Of a stretch of DNA of 6,865 nucleotides, positions 1 to 6,281 are shown in pieces (the first letter of the stretch is position 1; each line of letters begins with the position of its first letter). The DNA lies in contig CAIVEA010000101.1 in assembly GCA_903904765.1 (NCBI GenBank), positions 1-6,865 on the forward strand. The letters run 5' to 3'. The translations under genes and the position numbers were made by a program. Under the pieces are notes generated by a model. The model made no database searches, had not been told where the DNA came from, and worked only from the letters and a program-made list of their open reading frames with translations. Source of the DNA: an uncultured Chloroflexota bacterium. GTDB taxonomy: Bacteria > Chloroflexota > Anaerolineae > Aggregatilineales > Phototrophicaceae.

Positions 1-415
1 AGATGCGACTATCGGCTTTCGATAGCTCGGTATACACCGAGAACGAGGGATCCATACTGACGATTTCATCACCGGGGTTGGAGAATGCACGGATGATGAA
101 CGACATGATTTCGCTGGAACCTGCCCCGAAGATGACATTATCGCGGGTCAGGCCTTCTTTCGCGCCGATCTCCGCCCGTAAAGCCAACGCCTTCGAGTCC
201 GGGTAGCGGTGGAGTTCGGGAACCATGCTCTCCACTACTTTCATCGCTTCGGGGGATGGCCCTAGCGGGTTCTCGTTGGAGGACAGCTTGACGATTTTTT
301 CAGGCGATATGTGATACCGCTGCGAAGCCTCCTCAACAGAGAGGCCGGGGACGTAGAGTTCGGGTTCCTGTAAAGTGGCGTGTACCAGACGTTCAAACGT
401 GTTCTTATTGGACAT
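1..415 (-). CDS. hisC: Histidinol-phosphate aminotransferase, N-terminal part (runs off left edge)
   Basis: The reverse strand encodes 138 residues starting MSNKNTFERL. HisC is a fold-type I PLP enzyme that moves the amino group from glutamate to imidazole-acetol phosphate in cytoplasmic histidine synthesis. Visible family marks are YVPG (21-24), the substrate-arm motif SSNENPLG (45-52), ELHRYPD (67-73), and the PLP-phosphate loop GAGSSE (97-102) followed by FSNPGDE (111-117). The Schiff-base lysine and C-terminal half lie beyond the window; a full protein has about 350-370 residues. The ATG at 415-413 is chosen because a GAGG Shine-Dalgarno sits 7 nt upstream (423-426) and a TTGACA promoter lies just before it. 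The gene is divergent from the iclR gene. A related aromatic or broad-specificity aminotransferase is the main alternative, since this family is often over-assigned as HisC. No frame damage is seen. Confidence 0.85.
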   Translation of the reverse strand, partial: MSNKNTFERLVHATLQEPELYVPGLSVEEASQRYHISPEKIVKLSSNENPLGPSPEAMKVVESMVPELHRYPDSKALALRAEIGAKEGLTRDNVIFGAGSSEIMSFIIRAFSNPGDEIVSMDPSFSVYTELSKADSRI

Positions 416-454
416 GATAGCGCCTCATGGACATGATTCTGGAGCATTGATCGA

Positions 455-483
455 AGTCTATAGCGTTTACGGTGGCTTGTCAA
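455..483 (-). promoter_or_regulatory. Sigma70-type promoter for the hisC-like gene
   Basis: On the minus strand there is a perfect -35 TTGACA (483-478), a 17-nt spacer, and a -10 TAGACT (460-455) matching 4 of 6 consensus bases. An overlapping TATAGA at 462-457 would give a 15-nt spacer. Transcription would start near 448, leaving a leader of about 33 nt before the ATG at 415. This is the best promoter match in the window. It is seen by eye only. Confidence 0.6.
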
Positions 484-528
484 ACGCTTTTCACTATCTT
501 AAAAGCCATTTATGATTTTCAAAATTGC

Positions 529-544
529 GTTGATGGTTTTCAAC
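529..544. promoter_or_regulatory. Inverted repeat GTTGA-N6-TCAAC, candidate operator
   Basis: A perfect 5-bp inverted repeat (529-533 and 540-544, centre TGGTTT) lies in the divergent spacer between the hisC-like gene and the IclR regulator. It is 46 bp upstream of the hisC -35 box and about 20 bp upstream of the candidate iclR -35. IclR proteins bind short imperfect palindromes of this size in such positions, commonly to autoregulate. No second copy was found before the substrate-binding protein gene, so assignment to this regulator is inference. Confidence 0.3.
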
Positions 545-555
545 AAAGTCTTTGA

Positions 556-577
556 GGAAATGTTTGTGAGATTTTCC
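556..577. repeat. Inverted repeat GGAAA-N12-TTTCC in divergent spacer
   Basis: Arms at 556-560 and 573-577 are exact complements with a 12-nt centre, and the element overlaps the candidate iclR -35 box (564-569). With 5-bp arms in AT-rich DNA it could occur by chance. Its position across a promoter element is the only reason to list it as a possible protein-binding site. Confidence 0.2.
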
Positions 578-592
578 ATAAAGCGATACACT
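564..592 (+). promoter_or_regulatory. Candidate promoter for the IclR regulator gene
   Basis: TTGTGA (564-569) and TACACT (587-592), spaced 17 nt, each match 4 of 6 sigma70 consensus bases. Transcription would start near 599 and give a leader of about 75 nt to the ATG at 674. A better -10 alone, TACAAT, lies at 627-632 but has no good -35 at normal spacing (nearest TTACAG at 602-607, 19 nt away). Either would place transcription initiation upstream of the chosen ATG. Confidence 0.35.
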
Positions 593-608
593 GTTTTCGG
601 GTTACAGT
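590..608. repeat. Inverted repeat ACTGT-N9-ACAGT at the probable iclR start region
   Basis: Exact 5-bp arms at 590-594 and 604-608 straddle the transcription start predicted from the candidate promoter. The heptamer ACACTGT that includes the left arm (588-594) recurs at 665-671, directly before the IclR start codon. A repressor bound here would block transcription, as in an autorepressed regulator; this is inference from position. Confidence 0.25.
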
Positions 609-673
609 AGTTGATAGTCTATACGGTACAATTCCCGCAAGCCTTCGATCATGTTTGCAGGAAAACACTGTAT

Positions 674-1456
674 ATGGACATCAAATCAATTGACCGCGCT
701 ATGCAAATCCTTTTCATATTCAGCATTGATGACCGCATGTTCGGGGTCAGCGAGCTGAGTGAAAAGCTAGGATTGAACACCAGTACCACCCATCATCTGG
801 CGGCGACGCTGAAAAAGTGGGGTGTTCTGGAGCAAGACCCGGTGTCACGTAAGTATCGGTTGGGCATCCGGTTGGTGGAGTTGGGCGGCACGCTATTGCA
901 AAGCCGCAGTCTGGCGCGGTCTATCCAGCCTTATCTGTACCACATCGCGGAGAATATCCGCGAGACGGCTTATCTGGGAGTGCTGATTGGTGGTGATCTG
1001 TTGAACCTTGAACAGGTATGCGGGCCACATCTCATTCAGTATGCTGGCTGGCAAGGTCGCCGGACTCCTTATTTTTGTTCGTCCGCAGGCAAGGCACTGG
1101 TAGCCTATCTTCCCCCGGAGGAACAGGATAAGCTGATCGAGAAATACCCGCCGAAAGCCTACACGTCGAATACGATTGCAGACCCGGATCAGTTCAAGCA
1201 GCATCTGGTAGAGATCAAGGCGCAGGGTTATGCCATGAGCATCGGTGAACTGGATGAGAACATTAACGCCATCGCTGTGCCTGTGAAGCGGTTGGCGAAC
1301 AATGATACCCCGGTGATTGCGGCGTTGGGGGTGGCCGGCCCCGCTTATCGTTTCACGCCGGAAGCCTGTCGCGCTGCTGCGGCTTTTTTGAAAAGCGTTG
1401 GTCAGGAAGTGTCCAGCAAAGCGAGTACGGAAGATTTCATGTTTTTGGATATGTAA
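674..1456 (+). CDS. IclR-family transcriptional regulator
   Basis: The 260-residue protein has the usual IclR length and layout. An N-terminal winged helix-turn-helix covers about residues 3-70 (SIDRAMQIL, then GVSELSEKLGLNTSTTHHLAATL as the HTH and the wing around DPVSRKYRLG). A C-terminal effector domain spans about 85-250, with the family hallmark CSSAGKALVAYL (135-146) and GELDENINAIAVPV (191-204). IclR proteins bind a small acid or catabolic intermediate in the C-terminal domain and repress or activate neighbouring catabolic or transport genes. The start at ATG 674 puts the conserved HTH at the normal distance from the N-terminus and has AGGA at 659-662, 11 nt upstream. An upstream in-frame TTG at 611 would add 21 residues unlike the family. 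The gene is divergent from hisC and lies 90 nt before the binding-protein gene, its most likely target. The effector is unknown. Confidence 0.9.
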   Translation: MDIKSIDRAMQILFIFSIDDRMFGVSELSEKLGLNTSTTHHLAATLKKWGVLEQDPVSRKYRLGIRLVELGGTLLQSRSLARSIQPYLYHIAENIRETAYLGVLIGGDLLNLEQVCGPHLIQYAGWQGRRTPYFCSSAGKALVAYLPPEEQDKLIEKYPPKAYTSNTIADPDQFKQHLVEIKAQGYAMSIGELDENINAIAVPVKRLANNDTPVIAALGVAGPAYRFTPEACRAAAAFLKSVGQEVSSKASTEDFMFLDM

Positions 1457-1478
1457 TGTAAGCGACTCTCTGTGGATG

Positions 1479-1505
1479 AGCAGAGGCGGGGCAACGGCCT
1501 CTGTT
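1479..1505 (+). terminator. Stem-loop after the IclR gene, possible weak terminator or attenuator
   Basis: CAGAGGC (1481-1487) pairs perfectly with GCCTCTG (1497-1503) around a 9-nt loop. A G-U and an A-U pair can extend the stem to 1479/1505. It is followed by only TTTG rather than a long T tract, so termination would be partial at best. It sits between the IclR stop (1456) and the ribosome-binding site of the transporter gene (1534-1540), so it could lower read-through or act as a leader element. Confidence 0.4.
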
Positions 1506-1546
1506 TGTGCAAAAACGCAACCGATGTGGAGATAAGGGAGAGTACG

Positions 1547-2644
1547 ATGAATAAGAAAGTGTCTCTGGTTTTGGCGCTCTTACTTGTGGTCGTGCTGGTT
1601 GTCGCCGCTCCGGTGGCGCAAGCACAGGATTTGACCAAAGTGCGCGTCGTCTTGCAGTGGGTGGCGCAGGCTCAGTTCGCCGGTTACTATGCGGCGGATG
1701 CGTTGGGCTACTATAAGGATGCCGGTCTGGAAGTGGAAATTACCCCCGGTGGCCCGGACATTTCAGCCGATCAGATCGTGGCGGCTGGCGAAGCCGAATT
1801 CGGCGTGCGCCCGTTCGTCACCACGCTGGCTGCCCGTGAAGGTGGTGCGGACTTCGTGAGCATCGCCCGTGTGAATCAGGTTCCGCCCACGCTGCTCGTC
1901 TCGTTCAAGTCGGCTGGCATCACCAAGCCGGAAGACCTGCGTGGTCACAATGTGGGTTCGTGGTTGGGTGGCAACGAAATGGAAGAATTTGCGCTGCTGC
2001 GCCAGTTCAACATTGACCCCGACAAAGATGTGACCATCGTCAAGCAGGGCTTCGACATGTCGCAGTTGATTAACGGCGAAGTGGAAGTGGCGCAGGCCAC
2101 GATCTACAACGAATTCGCCCAATTGCTGGAAACCGTGAACCCGGACACCGGCGAACTGTATACGGTGGATGATCTGAATGTGATTTCGGTGCGTGATTAC
2201 GGCATCAACACGCTTCAGGACAATATTTTCGCCCGCGAATCGTGGCTGGCGGAAGATGGCAACGAAGCGACGGCGCTGGCCTTCGTGCAGGCTACGCTGA
2301 AGGGTTGGATTTACTGCCGTGACAACGCCGAAGATTGCGTGGACATCGTGCTGGATGCGGGTACGGCGCTGGGCGAAAGCCATCAGTTGTGGATGATGAA
2401 CGAAATCAACAACCTGTTGTGGCCGGCTCCGAACGGCATCGGTATCCTGAACACGGGTACGGAATACGATCAGACTGTTGAAATTGCCAAGACCTACAAC
2501 CTGATTACCAAAGACCCGGATCCCGCCGTGTTCCGCACCGACATCGTGGAACAGGCCGTTGCCAATCTGGAAGCGGAAGGGCTGGATGTGAAGGGCTTGG
2601 ATTTCAAGAAGATGGAAGTCACTCTGAATCCGGGCGGCGAATAA
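1547..2644 (+). CDS. ABC transporter substrate-binding protein, NMT1/THI5-like (ThiY/SsuA-type)
   Basis: This 365-residue exported protein would bind a small solute outside the membrane and pass it to the two permeases encoded downstream. Residues 1-26 are a Sec signal peptide: MNKK, a hydrophobic run of about 17, then a probable cut after APVAQA (before QD). There is no lipobox cysteine. The mature part opens with VRVVLQWVAQAQFAGYYAAD and GYYKDAGLEVEI, then PGGPD (67-71), the typical N-terminal signature of NMT1/THI5-like periplasmic-binding-protein type II domains. Trp38, Tyr47, Tyr48 and Trp139 are candidate ligand contacts by position. Cys257 and Cys264 could form a disulfide. The ATG is preceded by a strong AAGGGAG site (1534-1540) 6 nt away; an in-frame GTG at 1472 would spoil the signal peptide. 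Relatives bind formylaminopyrimidine, riboflavin, pyrimidines or sulfonates, so the substrate is not fixed. Confidence 0.9.
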   Translation: MNKKVSLVLALLLVVVLVVAAPVAQAQDLTKVRVVLQWVAQAQFAGYYAADALGYYKDAGLEVEITPGGPDISADQIVAAGEAEFGVRPFVTTLAAREGGADFVSIARVNQVPPTLLVSFKSAGITKPEDLRGHNVGSWLGGNEMEEFALLRQFNIDPDKDVTIVKQGFDMSQLINGEVEVAQATIYNEFAQLLETVNPDTGELYTVDDLNVISVRDYGINTLQDNIFARESWLAEDGNEATALAFVQATLKGWIYCRDNAEDCVDIVLDAGTALGESHQLWMMNEINNLLWPAPNGIGILNTGTEYDQTVEIAKTYNLITKDPDPAVFRTDIVEQAVANLEAEGLDVKGLDFKKMEVTLNPGGE

Positions 2645-2655
2645 ATCGCTGAGTG

Positions 2656-2684
2656 ATCCTCTGGCGGTTTATCCAGCAGAGGAT
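2656..2684 (+). repeat. Hairpin 1 in spacer after the substrate-binding protein gene
   Basis: ATCCTCTG (2656-2663) pairs perfectly with CAGAGGAT (2677-2684) around a 13-nt loop. The stem begins 12 nt after the stop codon at 2644. No T tract follows, so it is not a standard intrinsic terminator. It is a candidate for protecting the 3' end of the binding-protein message. Confidence 0.5.
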
Positions 2685-2716
2685 GACGCTGGGATAGAGA
2701 AGTGAAAGTGATTGTT

Positions 2717-2740
2717 AGGGCGATCCGTATGGGTCGCCCT
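2717..2740 (+). terminator. Hairpin 2, strong stem: possible partial terminator or mRNA stabiliser
   Basis: A 10-bp stem (2717-2726 with 2731-2740) closes a 4-nt loop GTAT. It is nine Watson-Crick pairs plus one G-U, six of them in the block AGGGCGA/TCGCCCT rich in G-C. Only TT follows before CATCAAATAG, so termination would be inefficient. Its place between the binding-protein gene and the enzyme/permease genes fits the common arrangement in which binding protein is made in excess over permeases by partial termination or by 3'-end protection. Confidence 0.5.
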
Positions 2741-2789
2741 TCATCAAATAGTCCTTATGATGTGCCCCCTTTATTTTTGAAGTGTATAG

Positions 2790-4508
2790 ATGAACTCACA
2801 ACGTCAGTACCGGGCGGCGGCCATCCAATTTGAGCCACAACACGGTGAGAAAGACCGTAATTGTGCGCGTCTGGAACAGTTGCTCCGGCAAGCGGCGGCG
2901 CAGGGCGCACGTCTGGTGGTGCTGCCGGAGATGGCGACCATCGGCCTATTCTGGCGTGACCGCGAGCATATCGCCCCGTATGTCGAAACCATCCCCGGCC
3001 CGACGACGGATTTCTTCACGGCGCTCGCCCGCGAACTGGATATGATGATCGTAGTGGGTATGGGCGAAGTGGATGCTGCCACCCGCCTGTACTACAACAG
3101 CGCCGTGCTGGTGGGGTCGGACGGGGTGATTGGCGTTCACCGCAAAACCCACGCCTATCTTTCCGATCCGCTATGGGCTGCGGATGGCGATCTCGGCTTT
3201 CAGACATGGCAAACCTCGCTGGGGCGGCTGGGTATCCTGATCTGCATGGATGCCAATTACCCCGAATCGGCGCTGCTGCTGGCGGCGGGTGGCGCGGATG
3301 TGTTGCTCATGCCGGTGGGTTGGGTGGAGGAAGTCTGCCCCGCGCCACTGTGGATGATGCGTGCCTTCGATAACGGATTGCCTGCCGTGTGCGCCAACCG
3401 TTGGGGCAGCGAAGGCAGTGGGAATTTTTCGGGCGGTTCGGCGGTGTTGAATCCTGACGGCACTATTCAAGCCTGCGCGGGCAAAAGTGACCATGACGAA
3501 ATTGTGATGGGGACGATTGATCTGGATGATCCACGCTGCCGCCGTCTGGGAACGAACGAATCCCGCGTAGTGCAGCGCCGCCCCGAATTGTATATTCCGC
3601 TGGCGCTCAACCGTTACCTATGGGATGCACGGCGGATGCAGGCGGAGTTTGCCCACCCGCTGCCGGACGGAATGCCCTTTCAGACAATCACCGTTGAATA
3701 CGATCAAACGCTACCCGTTGCGGAACGGTTGGCCTCGCTAGAGGCGCTCCTTCCGGTGGGGATGCCCGCGCTGGTGGTACTACCGGAGTTGAGTTTTTGC
3801 GGGCAACCCCGTGATGCCGAACACGCGCAGGATTTAGCCGAGTCGCTGGATGGCGTGAGTGTGGCGGCGCTCGCCCGCTGGTGCGCCCAGCACGGGTGTT
3901 ACACTGTGGCGGGACTGATCGAGGCGGATCGGCAGCAACTCTATAACACGCTGGTGCTGGTGGGGCCAGAAGGCATGTGCGCTCACTACCGCAAAACACA
4001 CCTCAGCGAACGGGATCGCGTATGGGCGACTGCCGGAGATCGGTTGGTCTGGGCGGATATTCCCATCGGGCGAATCGGGTTGCTGACGGGGACGGATTTG
4101 CTGCATGCAGAACCCGTTCGCTGTCTGGCGATTCTGGGATGTGATGTGGTGTGCGTGAGCGCCGATTTAGATGTGCCACCTGTCTACAGGCACAGTTTCA
4201 TGCAGGCCGCGCCGGACGACCTTCACTGGCATTTGCCGCGCACCCGCGCCGGTGAGAACGATGTGTATATCGCCTTTGCCAACAGGCAGCAGGGCGGGAA
4301 TAGCGGCGTGTTCTTCGGCCCTAGCCTGTTCGCTGCTCCGCAGCACGAGGCGCTGGCGACGGACGCGGGGCAGGGCGTTCGCGCCGCCTGCGCTGTGATC
4401 GAGGCGCAGACTCAGCCGCAATCTGCGCTGCGTTCCAAACCCGCATTGCAGCGCCGCTTACCCTCGCACTATTCACGCTTGCTTCGGCAACCAGAAATCA
4501 GGGATTGA
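2790..4508 (+). CDS. Tandem two-domain carbon-nitrogen hydrolase (nitrilase superfamily), second domain lacking the catalytic Cys
   Basis: Nitrilase-superfamily enzymes hydrolyse amides, carbamoyl groups or nitriles through a Glu-Lys-Cys triad, forming a thioester. Domain 1 (about 5-265) has all three: LVVLPE with Glu47, HRKTH with Lys119, and GRLGILICMDANYPE with Cys152. Domain 2 (about 297-540) repeats the fold: LVVLPE with Glu333, YRKTH with Lys402, but the cysteine position reads GRIGLLTGTDLLHAE, so Cys is replaced by Gly434. It therefore looks catalytically dead, probably structural or ligand-binding. At 572 residues it is about twice the usual 260-330. Start ATG 2790 has only a weak GAAG site (2779-2782), and family similarity begins at residue 8. 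The next gene starts 3 nt after its stop, so it belongs to the transporter operon and should act on the imported compound. N-carbamoyl-beta-alanine or other amide cleavage is possible; the substrate is unknown. Confidence 0.88.
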   Translation: MNSQRQYRAAAIQFEPQHGEKDRNCARLEQLLRQAAAQGARLVVLPEMATIGLFWRDREHIAPYVETIPGPTTDFFTALARELDMMIVVGMGEVDAATRLYYNSAVLVGSDGVIGVHRKTHAYLSDPLWAADGDLGFQTWQTSLGRLGILICMDANYPESALLLAAGGADVLLMPVGWVEEVCPAPLWMMRAFDNGLPAVCANRWGSEGSGNFSGGSAVLNPDGTIQACAGKSDHDEIVMGTIDLDDPRCRRLGTNESRVVQRRPELYIPLALNRYLWDARRMQAEFAHPLPDGMPFQTITVEYDQTLPVAERLASLEALLPVGMPALVVLPELSFCGQPRDAEHAQDLAESLDGVSVAALARWCAQHGCYTVAGLIEADRQQLYNTLVLVGPEGMCAHYRKTHLSERDRVWATAGDRLVWADIPIGRIGLLTGTDLLHAEPVRCLAILGCDVVCVSADLDVPPVYRHSFMQAAPDDLHWHLPRTRAGENDVYIAFANRQQGGNSGVFFGPSLFAAPQHEALATDAGQGVRAACAVIEAQTQPQSALRSKPALQRRLPSHYSRLLRQPEIRD

Positions 4509-4511
4509 GAT

Positions 4512-5444
4512 TTGACTACTCTTGCAGCACCCCCCACTTCGCCGCGTAAAGGTGTGCGCCAGTTCATCAAACACTGGATGCCCCTGATCGTGTTCATTGT
4601 CATACTGGCGGTGGCATGGGAAGTCACCAAGTTCATCGGCGGGCAGGCGCTCAAAATTGACACGGTGATTCTGGGGCAGTCTATCCAGACCACATGGAAA
4701 CCGCCGCTGAAATTTCAGTTCGCCAATGATCTGAATATGCCGCATTTGTGGGACATTGTGGGGGCGCTAGGCCGTCCCGCACAGCGCAATGGCCCGCCGC
4801 TGATTCAGGTGCTGCTGGAACGCGCTTTCTTCACCTTCCGGGTGGCGCTGGTGGGGTTCGCGCTGGGCTGTAGCGCGGGACTGCTGATTGCGGTGGTGCT
4901 GACCTATTCGCGCCTGTTGAACCGGGCATTTGTGCCGTTCATCGTGGCATCGCAAACCATCCCGATTCTGGTGATCGCGCCGATGGTAGTGATCTGGCTG
5001 CGGGCGGGCTGGTTCTCGATAGCCATCATATCGGCCTATTTGAGTTTCTTCCCGGTGACGATCTCGGCGCTGCGCGGTCTGAAAGGCTTCCGACCCGAAA
5101 TGCTGGAATTGATGCGCTCGTATGGCGCATCGTCCACACAGGTCATGTTCAAACTGCGGTTGCCGGCCTCGCTGCCGTATCTGTTCGTGGGCTTCAAAAT
5201 CGCCGCCACTGCCAGCATCATCGGGGCGATTGTGGGCGAGCTACCGTCTGGTATCACCGAAGGCTTGGGCAGTCTGGTGCTGAACTTCGCCCAGTATTAC
5301 AGCACGGCTCCGGCCAAGCTGTGGGCGTGTATTTTTATCGTGGCTGCACTGGGCATCGGCACTTTTTTGCTGGCGCAACTCGCGGAAATGCTGGCGCTGC
5401 GGAATTATCAGCGCCGTCCTGAAAAGTCAAAGGAACGCGCATGA
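4512..5444 (+). CDS. ABC transporter permease (MetI-like / SsuC-ThiX type), first of a pair
   Basis: This 310-residue inner-membrane protein would form half of the translocation channel. Likely membrane segments are about 23-38, 108-130, 139-162, 166-185, 222-243 and 271-290. The EAA loop that docks with the ATPase is LELMRSYGASSTQVMFKLRLPASLP (198-222), with the conserved Gly205 and LP217-218. The start is TTG at 4512, 3 nt after the hydrolase stop, with AGGGA (4500-4504) placed correctly; the next Met (residue 23) would cut into the first membrane segment. Its stop overlaps the next start (ATGA at 5441), indicating translational coupling. Between the first and second membrane segments lie about 70 residues (39-107), much more than in a typical 250-270-residue member and more than in its partner permease, suggesting an extra external or amphipathic element. 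Confidence 0.88.
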   Translation: MTTLAAPPTSPRKGVRQFIKHWMPLIVFIVILAVAWEVTKFIGGQALKIDTVILGQSIQTTWKPPLKFQFANDLNMPHLWDIVGALGRPAQRNGPPLIQVLLERAFFTFRVALVGFALGCSAGLLIAVVLTYSRLLNRAFVPFIVASQTIPILVIAPMVVIWLRAGWFSIAIISAYLSFFPVTISALRGLKGFRPEMLELMRSYGASSTQVMFKLRLPASLPYLFVGFKIAATASIIGAIVGELPSGITEGLGSLVLNFAQYYSTAPAKLWACIFIVAALGIGTFLLAQLAEMLALRNYQRRPEKSKERA

Positions 5445-6262
5445 TGGAACAAGCATTGAAGCCTGCGAAGGGCAGCGGACGCTGGCAGGTGAAAAACCGG
5501 ATGCAGACCATTCTGCCGCCGCTGGTAGTGATTGTTCTGTTCCTCACCGGGTGGGAACTGTTCACGCGCCTGTTCAACATTCAGCAATTCCTGTTGCCTG
5601 CGCCCAGCACCATTCTGGCAGCTTTCATTGACAATGGCGATGCCCTGATGAACTCGATGCGGATGGCAGTCTATGAGGCGGCGGGCGGGCTGCTGCTCGG
5701 AACGGCGTTGGCCACCGCAGGCGGGTTTCTGGCGGCACGCTGGAACATCGTCGGACGGGCGCTCATCCCCTTCGCCATCGGCTTGAACGCTGTGCCAACA
5801 CTGGTGTTCGCCCCCATCATGAATAACTGGTTCGGCTCGATCAACCCGTTTTCCAAGATGATGATCGTGGTCACGCTGGTGTACTATCCGGTCATCATCA
5901 ATGTGGTGCGCGGCCTGACTCTGGTGGACGCTTCGGCGCTGGAGCTGGTGCATTCCTACGGCGCGGGCGAGTGGACGATCTTCCGTAAGCTGCGACTGCC
6001 GAACATGCTGCCCTACTTCTTCAATGCGCTCAAAACCGGCGCAACGCTCTCGGTCATCGGGACGGTGGTCGCGGGTTACTTCGGCGGACAGCGGGCGGCG
6101 CTGGGCGTGTGGATTCTGAACGAGGTCATTTTGTTCCGTTTCCCGTCGGCATGGGCGGGCATTCTGGTGGCCTGCCTGATCGGGATCGCGTTCTACCTGC
6201 TCATCAGCCTGATCGAACGCTGGGCGATGCCATGGCATGGTTCGATGCGCGGCGAAACGTAA
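5441..6262 (+). CDS. ABC transporter permease (MetI-like / SsuC-ThiX type), second of a pair
   Basis: A 273-residue membrane protein of normal family length and the probable heterodimer partner of the preceding permease. Likely membrane segments are about 24-41, 79-98, 106-125, 138-158, 190-212 and 236-257. The EAA loop is ALELVHSYGAGEWTIFRKLRLP (166-187), closely parallel to SYGAS...KLRLP in the partner, so the two are paralogues. LLPAPSTILAAF (51-62) is the usual family segment before the second membrane helix. The start ATG 5441 overlaps the upstream stop by 4 nt and has AAAGGA at 5429-5434, 6 nt away; a second ATG at 5444 is equally in frame. No ATP-binding subunit is visible up to the window end, so the ATPase must be encoded elsewhere or further downstream. 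Confidence 0.88.
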   Translation: MMEQALKPAKGSGRWQVKNRMQTILPPLVVIVLFLTGWELFTRLFNIQQFLLPAPSTILAAFIDNGDALMNSMRMAVYEAAGGLLLGTALATAGGFLAARWNIVGRALIPFAIGLNAVPTLVFAPIMNNWFGSINPFSKMMIVVTLVYYPVIINVVRGLTLVDASALELVHSYGAGEWTIFRKLRLPNMLPYFFNALKTGATLSVIGTVVAGYFGGQRAALGVWILNEVILFRFPSAWAGILVACLIGIAFYLLISLIERWAMPWHGSMRGET

Positions 6263-6281
6263 CCTATCCGCGAGGTGCGGT

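Noticed and set aside
611..673. Upstream TTG start that would lengthen the IclR protein by 21 residues
   Set aside because: The extra residues do not resemble the IclR N-terminus, a -10-like TACAAT lies within them, and ATG 674 is preceded by AGGA and begins exactly where family similarity starts.
1472..1546. Upstream GTG start for the binding protein
   Set aside because: It would place 25 polar residues before a clear signal peptide and run through the stem-loop; ATG 1547 has a near-perfect ribosome-binding site.
1457..1546. TPP or FMN riboswitch before the THI5-like binding protein
   Set aside because: The spacer is only 90 nt and shows none of the conserved THI-box or RFN-element blocks; the same holds for 2645-2789.
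1763..2383. 206-codon open frame on the minus strand
   Set aside because: It is antisense to the substrate-binding protein gene; the product is an Arg/His-rich shadow with no family motif.
2717..2740. Efficient intrinsic terminator ending the operon after the binding-protein gene
   Set aside because: The stem is strong but lacks a T tract, and no convincing promoter follows before 2790, so read-through into the hydrolase gene is more likely than full termination.
5408..6238. 276-codon open frame on the minus strand
   Set aside because: It lies antisense to the second permease, whose membrane segments, EAA loop, ribosome-binding site and overlap with the upstream gene are convincing. The antisense translation is rich in His, Arg, Gln and Asp and has no recognisable domain.
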